This document shows, one piece after another, positions 1 through 8,230 of a DNA stretch of 64,000 bases. Source of the stretch: an uncultured Lactobacillus sp. (GTDB lineage: Bacteria; Bacillota; Bacilli; Lactobacillales; Lactobacillaceae); assembly GCA_946477855.1 (NCBI GenBank), contig CAMKZU010000003.1, positions 1 through 64,000 on the forward strand, read 5' to 3'. The position numbers were made by a program, and so were the translations under genes. The notes under the pieces were generated by a model. That model ran no database searches, had not been told where the DNA came from, and was given only the letters and a program-made list of their open reading frames with translations. Position 1 is the stretch's first letter. Each line of letters starts with the position of its first letter.

Positions 1-10
1 GACATAAGAA

Positions 11-48
11 AACCCCCGAATTGGAATCTTTGTCCAATTCCGGGGGTT
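11..48. terminator. Hairpin at left edge, probable terminator
   Basis: A nearly perfect inverted repeat (AACCCCCGAATTGGA against TCCAATTCCGGGGGTT, one bulged base) encloses a 7-base loop. An A-rich run precedes it. The T-run needed for termination is clearer when read on the minus strand, but no minus-strand gene could begin close enough to use it, so it more likely ends a plus-strand gene lying left of the window. It could also belong to an untranslated leader or small RNA. Confidence 0.45.
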
Positions 49-75
49 AACTTCAGCCACTAAATACTATTTTTT

Positions 76-135
76 ATTGCTTATTTTAAAAAATAATGAT
101 TAAATTATTGGTATCATTTTAAGCAAAAGGAAGAA
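76..135 (+). promoter_or_regulatory. Probable promoter and ribosome-binding site of the ABC exporter operon
   Basis: A TGG-TATCAT extended -10 box lies at 109-117 in a very AT-rich stretch. An AAGGAAG Shine-Dalgarno follows at about 127-133, nine bases before the ATG at 142. No good -35 box is placed 17 bases upstream, as is usual for extended -10 promoters. An alternative pair is TTGCTT at about 77-82 with an AT-rich -10 seventeen bases on. Confidence 0.4.
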
Positions 136-141
136 AAGCCT

Positions 142-849
142 ATGGCAATTATTTTTGATAAGGTAAAGAAAAACTACGGTAAGAAGTCGGTGTTTTTTAA
201 CCTAAATTTTAAAATTCCTTTAGAACCAACAGTAATTGGTTTGGTAGGTCCTAATGGTGTAGGCAAGTCAACCATGTTAAGACTCCTTGCAGGAGTATTG
301 GAACCAACCGAGGGCTTGATCAAAAATGACCAAGCTAAAGAATCATATGTTAAGTGGGCCAGTTTACATTCAAGTTTTGTGGCATCAGGTGAAAGAGGCC
401 TCATGTACAGACTAAATACTATTGAAAACGGGATGTATTTTTCTTCGCTTAAAGGAATTAATATTAAAAAAACAGAAAACAATATTCGAAAAATGGCTGA
501 GGACTTCAACTTTTCAAGTGAACTTAATACTTACTTTCAAAATTTGTCTACTGGCTTGAAGAAAAAGGCTGCTATCTTAGTGGGAGCTGCAATGGAAACA
601 GAAGTTTTACTCTTGGACGAGCCCTCAAACGGACTTGACATAGCGGCCCAAGAAGATTTAGCATCATTTATTCTGGATTTAAAAAATAAATACGGGAATA
701 CTATTTTCATTTCATCGCATGACACTCAAATGCTTTCTGGAGTTGTTGATCATTATCTTTTTTTAAGGGATGGCCAAATAGAGAAAAATGTTGAACATAA
801 AATGGCTGAAAATGACCTAATTTCTGAATACCATGAAATTTATAAGTAA
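142..849 (+). CDS. ABC transporter ATP-binding protein
   Basis: This is the 235-residue nucleotide-binding subunit of an ABC transporter; it hydrolyses ATP on the cytoplasmic face to drive the membrane partner. The Walker A loop GPNGVGKST is at residues 36-44, the signature LSTG near 135, the Walker B VLLLDEPSNGLD near 155, and the H-loop ISSHD near 190. A permease gene starts 15 bases downstream, so the two form one exporter-type system. Lack of a fused membrane domain and the ABC-2 permease suggest export of a small peptide, lipid or drug, but the substrate cannot be told from sequence. Confidence 0.9.
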   Translation: MAIIFDKVKKNYGKKSVFFNLNFKIPLEPTVIGLVGPNGVGKSTMLRLLAGVLEPTEGLIKNDQAKESYVKWASLHSSFVASGERGLMYRLNTIENGMYFSSLKGINIKKTENNIRKMAEDFNFSSELNTYFQNLSTGLKKKAAILVGAAMETEVLLLDEPSNGLDIAAQEDLASFILDLKNKYGNTIFISSHDTQMLSGVVDHYLFLRDGQIEKNVEHKMAENDLISEYHEIYK

Positions 850-863
850 AGGTAGGAAGCAAA

Positions 864-1655
864 ATGAAAAAAGTTAAAGAGCTATTTAATATTTTCTGGG
901 TACAATTATATTTACAGCTAAAACTGCAAGCTCGCTATGTTAATTCAACTGTTAGTTCACTAGTTTTATATGCTGGCGCTTTCTTGATTGTTGTCTTTTT
1001 CACTAATCCTGCACAACTGGGTCAGGCGTATGGTACAAAACATGGAGTCTTATTTACTATTATTGGTTTCTTGTTTTGGAGTATTGGTATCTCTTCATTA
1101 GGTGAATGTAGTAATGCGGTAGAGACTGATGAGCAAACCGGTCTGCTCGAAAGTGAGACTCAGTCTATCTTTCCCTTATGGGTTCTATACTTTATTCAAA
1201 CGTTGGCAGAAAATTTGTTTGTCTGGATCTATCTTTTAATCATAGGCTTTGTAGCCTCATTTTTTTCAATATTCACAGTAGTTGAACTATTAAAGGCTTT
1301 ATTGTTAACCTTTGTCTTTTCCTTAATTTCCAATTTAGGAATGTTTGGTATCGGAATGATTTTTGCTTCTGGTTCTATTAGATTTAAAAGAATGGGCCAG
1401 TGGGCTACTATATTGCAGGCTTTATTGCTCATGTTGTCTAATGTTTATTTACCAGTATATAATGCTTTTCAGGAGGTCATTCCCTATGTCGGTGGCATCG
1501 AAATAGTGCGGCAAATATTTTTGGGCCATGGCGTTTCATTGTCAAAGCTGATAATATTGATAGTAGTAAATGTTGTTTGGTTCTTAGCTGGTATTTTAAT
1601 TTTCAATTATTGCATTAAGAAAGAGCGCAAAAACGGCTCGTTTGATGCTTTTTAA
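864..1655 (+). CDS. ABC-2 type permease subunit
   Basis: This 263-residue protein is almost wholly hydrophobic, with about six predicted membrane helices and short charged ends, as in ABC-2 export permeases. It sits directly after the ATPase gene, with an AGGAAG Shine-Dalgarno ahead of its ATG, and the two should form a 2+2 exporter in the cytoplasmic membrane. The N-terminal amphipathic stretch before the first helix and the acidic patch DETDEQTG near residue 90 look like the coupling region. The transported substrate is unknown. Confidence 0.8.
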   Translation: MKKVKELFNIFWVQLYLQLKLQARYVNSTVSSLVLYAGAFLIVVFFTNPAQLGQAYGTKHGVLFTIIGFLFWSIGISSLGECSNAVETDEQTGLLESETQSIFPLWVLYFIQTLAENLFVWIYLLIIGFVASFFSIFTVVELLKALLLTFVFSLISNLGMFGIGMIFASGSIRFKRMGQWATILQALLLMLSNVYLPVYNAFQEVIPYVGGIEIVRQIFLGHGVSLSKLIILIVVNVVWFLAGILIFNYCIKKERKNGSFDAF

Positions 1656-1666
1656 GTTAAAGAAAG

Positions 1667-2212
1667 GTGATATTTATTTTAACGTTCAAAAATGTTAAAT
1701 GGGGGACAAAGAGATATTTTAAAGTAAAAAAATTATATATGAGTGCATTTCCCAAAAATGAACGATTTCCATTTGTCGGGTTGCTAGCGATGGCGTTGCA
1801 AAAAAGAGTTAATTTGCAAGCAGTCTATGACCATGATAATTTCATCGGGTTAATTTTTTGGACATATGCCGAAAAGATTATTTATATTGGTTATTTAGCA
1901 GTTGACCCAGTTTGGCGTGGCAAGGGCTATGGCAGTCAGACTTTAAACCTGATGAAAAAGCACCATCCAAATCAGGAAATTGTTTTAGACATTGAACCAG
2001 TTATTAAAACAGCAAAAAACTACTCTCAAAGGATCAATAGATTATTATTTTATAAACATAATGGCTTCAAACTAACTCAAGATAATTTAGTTGACGCAGG
2101 AGGTCGTTATTCGATTTTAAGCTCAGATAAACACTTTAAAAAGCGTAATTTAAGTCAACTACTTAAGCGAATGAGTTTTAATTGCTATAAATTTAAAATT
2201 GTTTCCAGATAA
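1667..2212 (+). CDS. GNAT family N-acetyltransferase
   Basis: A GCN5-related acetyltransferase domain is visible. The acetyl-CoA binding motif A reads AVDPVWRGKGYGSQTL (RGKGYG pyrophosphate loop), preceded by a beta strand IYIGYL. The C-terminal extension, KHNGF then a basic tail, is typical of small-molecule or protein N-acetyltransferases in lactobacilli. It lies 11 bases after the permease gene and probably belongs to that operon. The GTG at 1667 overlaps the AAAGGTG ribosome-binding site; an in-frame ATT at 1676 sits at the right distance, so the true start may be non-canonical. The acceptor substrate is unknown. Confidence 0.75.
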   Translation: MIFILTFKNVKWGTKRYFKVKKLYMSAFPKNERFPFVGLLAMALQKRVNLQAVYDHDNFIGLIFWTYAEKIIYIGYLAVDPVWRGKGYGSQTLNLMKKHHPNQEIVLDIEPVIKTAKNYSQRINRLLFYKHNGFKLTQDNLVDAGGRYSILSSDKHFKKRNLSQLLKRMSFNCYKFKIVSR

Positions 2213-2281
2213 TTAATTTAACAAAATACTTTGACAAGCAAATGATGCTTTAAAGTTTACTTTCTAAAGCAGCTAGTTCAT

Positions 2282-2333
2282 AAAAAAGGATAATGAATAA
2301 CTTCACCCTGAAGTTATTTATTATCCTTTTTAT
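2282..2333. terminator. Bidirectional terminator between convergent genes
   Basis: A long stem, GGATAATGAATAACTTCA paired with the matching right arm around a CCC loop, is flanked by A-run and T-run. It lies exactly between the ends of the acetyltransferase (plus) and the OppA gene (minus) and should stop transcription in both directions. Confidence 0.85.
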
Positions 2334-2335
2334 AA

Positions 2336-4105
2336 TTATTTAACGAATCCTACTTTGTACCAGAGAACATGTCCATTGTTGTTTTCAGATGGTTTAAGAG
2401 AATAACCTGAAATACGGTTATTGATTGCTCTGATCTTATAAGAGTTGACTGTTGGAATCATGTAAGCTTGATCAAAGATATACTTTTGCCAATCATGAAA
2501 GACCTTCACACGGTATTTATGATCAAAAGCTTTTTGCGAATCCATTTCTTTAACTAATTTAGTATTTTCCGGTGTCACGAAACGATCGTAGTTGGCTGCG
2601 GTGCTATCACCATACATTCCATCTTGTGATGGTTCTGTGGACATATACCATCCTGTTTCAAACATATCGACTTGCGGATCATCCTTGTTAAGCTTATCGT
2701 AGAATGAATTTGTTTCGGTCAATCGCCCATTCAATAAATTAACATTTAGTCCTATCTTATGCCACTGCTGAATATAGTTCTGTATAATTGGACCTTGTGT
2801 TGAATCACCAGCTTTAGCCATAAATGTGATCTTTAAAGGCTTGCCGTTGGGTTGAACACGCCATTTACCCTTTTTTTTATATCCGGCTTTATCAAGAATA
2901 TCGTTAGCCTTTTTTAAATTATAGTCATAACCCTTAATATTTTTATTGAAATAGTCACCAAATTGAGGAGGAATTAATGTGGTTATATGAAAAGTTAGGC
3001 CGTGGGTGTAATGTTTAGTGACTTCATCAACATTCATGGCATAACCAATGGCTTTACGCAACGATTTATTGTTCATCTTGCTATTTTGATTCATAATACT
3101 TTTATTATGTTTGGCATCCCATTTACCCAATTTAAAGCCAATAAACCAGTATGAAAGAGGGATTTCTGCTATAAATTTAACTTTTTTAGTATGTTTCACT
3201 TCATCCCATTGGGAATTTACAACATTAATGACGTCGAATTTATGACTCTTTATTGACTGCGATGATGAGTTAGGAGAAATTACTTGATAAATAATTTTAT
3301 CCAGCTTTGGCTTGCCACGCCAATAATATTTGTTTGGCACCCAAACAGCTGATTGTCCACGAACTAATTTTTCTAACTTATAGGCTCCAAAATACAAAGG
3401 CTTTTTCCTAATTTTATTAGATGATTGTAATTTGCTAAAAGGGACGTCTTTTAAGTAATGATAAGGAGCGGTATATTCTGAAAAATAACCATTTCCACTA
3501 TTGTACATCCCTGGTTTTAATTGCTTAAAATGTAAAATAACTCTTCTGCCATTTGCGCCATCAGGCATTTCAATACCTGAAATAGACTTAGCTTTTCCTT
3601 CATGATATTCTTTTAGGCCTTTAATAAGTTCAAACTGGCTGGAATATCTTTGAGAATCGGTGCCTTTATTAGATAATATTTCATAGGGATATTCTACATC
3701 CTTAGCCGTCACCTGTTGACCATCTGACCACCTAACTCCTTTTTTAACCTCAATCGTAATAGTTTTATTCTTTTGATTGATTTTCAAAGTTGCAGGTCCT
3801 TTATTAGTGAAACGGTAATTATCATCTGTATCAAATAGGGATTCAGATCCAGGGGAGGAAAGGTCAGCATCAGTTGCAGTTACTTGTAATTGATCAGAAA
3901 AGATACCTGTAAAAGGTGTATCTGTCTGCAGTGCTACTCTAACCGTACCACCCTGTCGGGTCGGCTTATCAGGCATTTTTGCAGGAAATTTGCTTGCTTC
4001 TTTTGCATTATTTTCCTGATTATTGTTACTTTTACCACATGCCGTAAGAGTTAGGGCTGTGGCCGCCAAAATACCAATAGAGCTTAAAACATTGTTTTTT
4101 TTCAT
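2336..4105 (-). CDS. oppA: Peptide ABC transporter substrate-binding lipoprotein (OppA-like)
   Basis: This 589-residue extracellular solute-binding protein (SBP_bac_5 family) should capture oligopeptides for an Opp-type importer. It has a lipoprotein signal with lipobox LTAC and lipidated Cys23, followed by an Asn-rich linker. The family core is visible in the VRWSDGQQVTAKDV and LRKAIGYAMNVDEV stretches. No oppBCDF genes are adjacent, so it stands alone, as extra OppA paralogues in lactobacilli often do, and probably feeds a transporter encoded elsewhere. It has its own promoter region and shares a terminator with the converging gene. Peptide preference cannot be inferred. Confidence 0.88.
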   Translation of the reverse strand: MKKNNVLSSIGILAATALTLTACGKSNNNQENNAKEASKFPAKMPDKPTRQGGTVRVALQTDTPFTGIFSDQLQVTATDADLSSPGSESLFDTDDNYRFTNKGPATLKINQKNKTITIEVKKGVRWSDGQQVTAKDVEYPYEILSNKGTDSQRYSSQFELIKGLKEYHEGKAKSISGIEMPDGANGRRVILHFKQLKPGMYNSGNGYFSEYTAPYHYLKDVPFSKLQSSNKIRKKPLYFGAYKLEKLVRGQSAVWVPNKYYWRGKPKLDKIIYQVISPNSSSQSIKSHKFDVINVVNSQWDEVKHTKKVKFIAEIPLSYWFIGFKLGKWDAKHNKSIMNQNSKMNNKSLRKAIGYAMNVDEVTKHYTHGLTFHITTLIPPQFGDYFNKNIKGYDYNLKKANDILDKAGYKKKGKWRVQPNGKPLKITFMAKAGDSTQGPIIQNYIQQWHKIGLNVNLLNGRLTETNSFYDKLNKDDPQVDMFETGWYMSTEPSQDGMYGDSTAANYDRFVTPENTKLVKEMDSQKAFDHKYRVKVFHDWQKYIFDQAYMIPTVNSYKIRAINNRISGYSLKPSENNNGHVLWYKVGFVK

Positions 4106-4154
4106 GATTTTTCATCCCTTATGAGTACTAATTTATAATGATTTAACAATTCCC

Positions 4155-4160
4155 ATAATA
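4155..4160 (-). promoter_or_regulatory. Extended -10 box for the OppA gene
   Basis: Read on the minus strand, TG-A-TATTAT forms an extended -10 box about 50 bases before the OppA start codon, within a strongly AT-rich gap. The -35 region is weak. The rest of the 4106-4341 gap holds only AT-rich DNA and the dagK terminator. Confidence 0.45.
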
Positions 4161-4275
4161 TCACATTAAATTTATATTTTAAATATAATAAATAAAAATT
4201 AACTTAGAGCTAATTATTTTAATATAATATATCTGCTTTCACTAACAAAAGTAAATTAATTACGTATTTCAGATA

Positions 4276-4306
4276 CAAAAAACCAAGCAATTTTTTGCTT
4301 GGTTTG
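4276..4306 (-). terminator. Terminator after dagK
   Basis: The stem AAACCAAGCAA/TTGCTTGGTTT with a T-run on the minus strand lies 36 bases beyond the lipid kinase stop codon and probably ends the rpoY-rnjA-dagK transcript. Confidence 0.8.
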
Positions 4307-4341
4307 TTAAATTATTATAATAATTTTTTTAATTCTTATTA

Positions 4342-5292
4342 TTAGCGTAAAAGGTTAAAACTTGAGACAGAAAACTCAATATTAAAAAGGTTTGGCTTAA
4401 TTTCCTCTCCGTCTACTTGGGCGTATTCCTTTTTCATGGTAGTAACCCTAATTTTGTCAGCTTCAAAATAATGAAATTGCGGATCATTAACATGTGAGCC
4501 ATCTTTTAGTAAGTTAATAAATAGCTTTACCAGTTTGCCTAAACTAAATTTTTCTACTACGACAGCGTCAATTTTGTGACTATCAATTTTGGCACTGGGC
4601 AAGAGGGGAAGGCCACCACCTAAAAACGGATGATTTGTTGTAGTAACCATAAAAGCATCATCAAAGTATATTTTTTGACCTTTTCGTTCAATTTCAACTC
4701 CGAAAGTATCCTGTTTAGTCACACTCGCAACAACGTTAAGGCCATAAATAAATTTTCCTTCGCTAAGATGATTCAATAGCTTTTTAAGCTTGGAAATATT
4801 GCTATTATGGTTAACAAAAGCATCAAAACCAATCCCAAAACTATTAGCAAAATAATATTTTTGTTCTGCTGTTATTTTGGGTAGGGTAAAAGAGCCACAG
4901 TCTACCTCGTCTGGCTCAAAATTTTCCTTAAAGTGATCTAGCAATACTTTAGGATCAGCGGTCAGATCAGCAGCACGTGCAAAATCATTGCCAGTTCCTG
5001 CTGGTAAGTATGCAATGGGAGTACTAGGATTATCTGAGCGTTTAATCCCATTTAACACTTCATTTAGTGAGCCATCGCCACCAATCACTAATAAAATTTC
5101 ATTTGGCAAATGGCGTTGATTACCATAATGTTGCGCGAGACGAATAGCTTCACCAGCATAATTACTTTTTTGCAAGTCAAAGTTTATATTTTGGTTGATT
5201 AACAAAGAAGTTGTCTGCTCAAGCACTTTTTTAGCACGACCGTTACCAGCTACTTCATTGACTAAAAGATGTATTTTTAATTTATTATCCAT
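4342..5292 (-). CDS. dagK: Diacylglycerol kinase family lipid kinase
   Basis: A 316-residue soluble DAGK/YegS-family kinase. The nucleotide-binding GGDGSLNEVLNG motif is near residue 82 and AGTGNDFARA near 112, both hallmarks of the family's catalytic domain. The C-terminal half holds the beta-sandwich with QVDGEE. Firmicute members phosphorylate diacylglycerol released during lipoteichoic acid synthesis, returning it to phosphatidic acid. It lies 45 bases after rnjA on the same strand, with a weak hairpin between, so it may be partly co-transcribed. Assignment as DgkB-like rather than another YegS member is inference. Confidence 0.85.
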   Translation of the reverse strand: MDNKLKIHLLVNEVAGNGRAKKVLEQTTSLLINQNINFDLQKSNYAGEAIRLAQHYGNQRHLPNEILLVIGGDGSLNEVLNGIKRSDNPSTPIAYLPAGTGNDFARAADLTADPKVLLDHFKENFEPDEVDCGSFTLPKITAEQKYYFANSFGIGFDAFVNHNSNISKLKKLLNHLSEGKFIYGLNVVASVTKQDTFGVEIERKGQKIYFDDAFMVTTTNHPFLGGGLPLLPSAKIDSHKIDAVVVEKFSLGKLVKLFINLLKDGSHVNDPQFHYFEADKIRVTTMKKEYAQVDGEEIKPNLFNIEFSVSSFNLLR

Positions 5293-5337
5293 ATAATTTC
5301 ATTCGTTACATAAAAAGCTCCTCAAAACGGGCTTTTA

Positions 5338-7017
5338 CTATTTTTTCTCAACTAACATTGGTAAGATCATTGGCCGTCTTTTGGTTTTTGAATATAAAAA
5401 GTCTGAAAGGTTATCAACTATTGCATGACGGATCACACTATCTTTAGGATGATCTACCTTGTCCATCTCAGATTTGATAACGTGATAAATGTGTTTTTGG
5501 GCCTGATTAATTAATTCAGTTGATTCCCGCATATAGACAAATCCGCGACTTAAAACATCTGGACCAGCCAAAACACGTTTGTGTTTGTAGTCAACCGTTG
5601 CCACTACAACAACTAAGCCATCTTCAGACAAGACTTGACGGTCATGAACTACTACATTACCAACATCAGCTGTGCCTGAAGTATCAACATAAACATCACC
5701 CGCTGGAATATGACCAGCTATTCTTGACCCTTCAGGACCAAAACACACAACTTCACCGTTTTCAAGAACAAAAGTATTTTCTGCAGGGACGCCTGCTGCT
5801 TGTGCTAATTCAGTATGAATAACTTGCATGCGGTATTCGCCGTGAACAGGGATCATGTACTTAGGCTTGGTCAAACGGACCATCATTTTAAGTTCTTCCT
5901 GACCGCCATGTCCAGAGGTATGAACGTTATTTATTCTACCATGAACAACATTTGCGCCGCCTTCCATTAACTTGTTGATTAAGTGGTTAACGCTTAAAGT
6001 ATTTCCAGGAATTGGGTTCGATGAAAAAATTACTGTGTCGCCTGGTTGTAAACTAATTTGCCGATGTGTTCCGTTGGCAATACGAGAAAGGGCGGCTAAA
6101 GGTTCACCTTGAGAACCGGTACATAAAATCATTACTTGTTCTGCTGGTGTATGGTTAATTTCGTTAGCATCTACAATCAAACCATCAGGTACATTCAAGT
6201 AACCTAAGTCAATCCCATTTTGCACACCATTTTCCATACTACGACCAAAAATGGCAACTTTTCTTCCAGTGTCAATAGCTGCTTCAATGGCAGTTGAAAC
6301 ACGGTATAAGTTAGATGCAAAAGTAGCAAAAATTATTCTTCCGTGTATTCCGGTAATAATATCGTGTAAAGATTTAGCAACGAACCGTTCGGATTTAGTA
6401 AACTGACTGACTTCAGCATTGGTTGAATCAGATAGTAATGCTAAAACACCATCGTTGCCTAATTTTGCTATTCTCTGGAAGTTTGGAGCTGGTTGATTCA
6501 TAACTGGAGTTAAATCAAATTTAAAATCACCAGTAAAAACGACTGCACCTAGTGGTGTATGAACAGCTATACCTAATGTATCAGGAATAGAGTGAGTGGT
6601 TCTGAAAAAGGTAACCGTTAATTTCTTAAATTTTAGTACAGTATCTTCATGTTCTTCATGAAGTTCAGTAGTTCTTAAAATACCATGCTCTTCAAGCTTA
6701 CCTTTAATTAAAGCTAAAGCAAATGGGGTGGCGTAAACTGGAATTTCCGGGATTTTTTCTAGTAAGAAGGGGATCCCGCCAATGTGGTCTTCGTGTCCGT
6801 GACTAACAACTAGAGCTTTAATCTTTTTACGGTTTTTAATTAAATAAGAATAATCTGAAATCACATAATTAATACCAAGAAGATCATCTTCAGGAAACTT
6901 AATACCACAATCCATAATGATGATTTCATCTTGGTATTGTACACAGTACATATTTTTGCCGATTTCGTGCAACCCCCCGATTGCAACAACAGCAACTTCA
7001 TTATTTTTAATACGCAC
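5338..7017 (-). CDS. rnjA: Ribonuclease J1
   Basis: A 559-residue metallo-beta-lactamase/beta-CASP nuclease with 5'-to-3' exonuclease and endonuclease activity in mRNA decay and rRNA maturation. All zinc ligands look intact: SHGHEDHIGG near residue 74, TTHSIPD near 140, TGDFKFD near 162 and VHGEYRM near 368. The C-terminal domain ends with the usual PMILPMLVEKK. It follows rpoY by 5 bases, an arrangement conserved in Bacilli. A second paralogue, with a damaged active site, is encoded at 18757-20541; in Bacillus the two form a J1/J2 complex. Confidence 0.96.
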   Translation of the reverse strand: MRIKNNEVAVVAIGGLHEIGKNMYCVQYQDEIIIMDCGIKFPEDDLLGINYVISDYSYLIKNRKKIKALVVSHGHEDHIGGIPFLLEKIPEIPVYATPFALALIKGKLEEHGILRTTELHEEHEDTVLKFKKLTVTFFRTTHSIPDTLGIAVHTPLGAVVFTGDFKFDLTPVMNQPAPNFQRIAKLGNDGVLALLSDSTNAEVSQFTKSERFVAKSLHDIITGIHGRIIFATFASNLYRVSTAIEAAIDTGRKVAIFGRSMENGVQNGIDLGYLNVPDGLIVDANEINHTPAEQVMILCTGSQGEPLAALSRIANGTHRQISLQPGDTVIFSSNPIPGNTLSVNHLINKLMEGGANVVHGRINNVHTSGHGGQEELKMMVRLTKPKYMIPVHGEYRMQVIHTELAQAAGVPAENTFVLENGEVVCFGPEGSRIAGHIPAGDVYVDTSGTADVGNVVVHDRQVLSEDGLVVVVATVDYKHKRVLAGPDVLSRGFVYMRESTELINQAQKHIYHVIKSEMDKVDHPKDSVIRHAIVDNLSDFLYSKTKRRPMILPMLVEKK

Positions 7018-7022
7018 AGAGA

Positions 7023-7247
7023 CTACTTCTTACTCTCAAAAGTGGTTAATTTAAAATCGGCATGCTCTTTTTCGTAAGTTAGCGAATTGCCAGCCAATTC
7101 TTGGATGAGTTCAATATTATAGGGGGTATTTTCCTCAACCATTGTTCTTGCGGCCACCATGTTATCGGCCTCAAGATAAAGAGTTTGGGTTGTTTCCCGT
7201 CTAGGATTGACAACCTTGTCTTTTTGATACAAAACTTTGTAGATCAT
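7023..7247 (-). CDS. rpoY: RNA polymerase epsilon subunit
   Basis: A 74-residue protein of the DUF1447/YkzG family, identified as the epsilon subunit of Firmicute RNA polymerase. The opening MIYKVLYQ and the central [12 protein letters not shown] segment are characteristic. It is a small accessory subunit of the core enzyme that resembles phage Gp2 in fold. It is the first gene of the rpoY-rnjA pair, separated from rnjA by only 5 bases, and has its own promoter upstream. Confidence 0.93.
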   Translation of the reverse strand: MIYKVLYQKDKVVNPRRETTQTLYLEADNMVAARTMVEENTPYNIELIQELAGNSLTYEKEHADFKLTTFESKK

Positions 7248-7320
7248 ATTTGTATTCTCCTTATTCAGTTAATAAAACGTTCTAATTTTGGACAGCTTAA
7301 AGCTTCCAATAGCTAGTAAA

Positions 7321-7326
7321 ATTCTA
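7321..7326 (-). promoter_or_regulatory. Extended -10 promoter for rpoY-rnjA
   Basis: On the minus strand TGG-TAGAAT makes a clear extended -10 box about 75 bases before the rpoY start. The -35 region is poor. It fits the only sizeable non-coding gap ahead of the operon. Confidence 0.5.
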
Positions 7327-7373
7327 CCATACATGCAAAAACAAGTATAGAATCAAGTTTTGCCAGCTTTATT

Positions 7374-7403
7374 AAAAAAGCCGTCAAAATGATAGCTGAC
7401 GAC
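7374..7403 (-). terminator. Terminator after def
   Basis: On the minus strand a GTCGTCA/TGACGGC stem with G-U pairs is followed by a run of six T. It lies just beyond the def stop codon. Confidence 0.7.
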
Positions 7404-7421
7404 ATAAATATTTGTGAAAAA

Positions 7422-7976
7422 TTAATAAATGACTACGGTATCTTCATCTAATTTAAATGGGTCTTGTTTATTGATGCGGTCATAGAAAAGATGACCCCGC
7501 AAATGTTCAATTTCATGTGAAGCTACGATTGCAGGATAATCCTTTAGACGAATTGTTTTTTCTTCACCAGAAACAGTATAATAATGAATTTTCAATTTAT
7601 CAGGACGGGGCACATAGCCATCAATTACTTTATCAACGCTCAGACAGCCTTCACCTTCGCTTAAACAAGCCTGTCTGACAGATTCGGACAAAATTTCTGG
7701 GTTAACAAAAGTTTCCTTGAAAACTATTTCATTTTGATCATTTGGTACTAACAATGAGGCCATCTGGACGCTCTCACCAACTTGAGGTGCGGCTAAACCA
7801 ACGCCAGCACGTAATTGGTGCTTTTTGGCAATTTTAGGATCTTGGGAGTTAATCAGATATTCCATCATTTCTTTTGCTAAATTTTGATAATGTTCGCTTA
7901 AAGGAAAAGTTAGTGGTTTGGCTACCTTGCGTAATACCGGATTTCCATCTCGGGTAATATCTTTCATTAAAATCAA
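7422..7976 (-). CDS. def: Peptide deformylase
   Basis: A 184-residue metalloenzyme that removes the formyl group from the initiator methionine of new proteins. The three family motifs are present: [10 protein letters not shown] near residue 59, EGCLSV near 110 and HEIEHL near 155, giving the Cys and two His metal ligands. The length and insertions match the type 2 enzymes of Gram-positive bacteria. It is a single-gene unit with its own terminator, divergent from the typA leader. Confidence 0.97.
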   Translation of the reverse strand: MILMKDITRDGNPVLRKVAKPLTFPLSEHYQNLAKEMMEYLINSQDPKIAKKHQLRAGVGLAAPQVGESVQMASLLVPNDQNEIVFKETFVNPEILSESVRQACLSEGEGCLSVDKVIDGYVPRPDKLKIHYYTVSGEEKTIRLKDYPAIVASHEIEHLRGHLFYDRINKQDPFKLDEDTVVIY

Positions 7977-8088
7977 TTACATTCACTCTTTCATAAAAGT
8001 TTATAGTTATATTTGTAACATAAAATAAACTAATTTGTCTGCTTTTTATTCTATACTAAATTTTTAATTTGAAAAAGAGGGATAAACG

Positions 8089-8187
8089 TTGACCCTTAAA
8101 CAGTTAGGTGGTAAAATCAATGAGCGTAAATATACAGATATGAAACACTTCGATCAGCATGTTTTTGACGTGCCGCCGAAACTGTGA
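8089..8187 (+). CDS. 32-residue leader peptide or small protein upstream of typA
   Basis: A short reading frame starts at TTG 8089 with an excellent AGAGGG ribosome-binding site seven bases upstream and ends at TGA 8187. The product is a basic 32-residue peptide beginning MTLKQLGGKINERKY and ending VFDVPPKL, unlike any family I know. Its stop codon lies inside the 5' arm of a terminator hairpin (8180-8205), and typA starts only 26 bases beyond that hairpin. This layout fits a leader peptide controlling read-through into typA, but it could equally be a free-standing small protein. Coding status rests on the ribosome-binding site and layout only. Confidence 0.6.
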   Translation: MTLKQLGGKINERKYTDMKHFDQHVFDVPPKL

Positions 8188-8205
8188 CCACGTCACAGTT
8201 TTTTT
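8180..8205 (+). terminator. Terminator/attenuator hairpin ahead of typA
   Basis: A perfect 8-base stem AACTGTGA/TCACAGTT with a 5-base loop runs into seven T residues: a strong intrinsic terminator. It overlaps the stop codon of the 32-codon frame and precedes the typA ribosome-binding site by a few bases, leaving no room for a promoter between. A copy of ACAGTT at 8100-8105 could compete for the 5' arm. Confidence 0.8.
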
Positions 8206-8230
8206 ATTGAGGAGTGGAGGAGGAATACTT

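Noticed and set aside
5520-5822. 100-codon plus-strand frame within rnjA
   Set aside because: Gln/His-rich translation typical of an antisense shadow, with no start signals.
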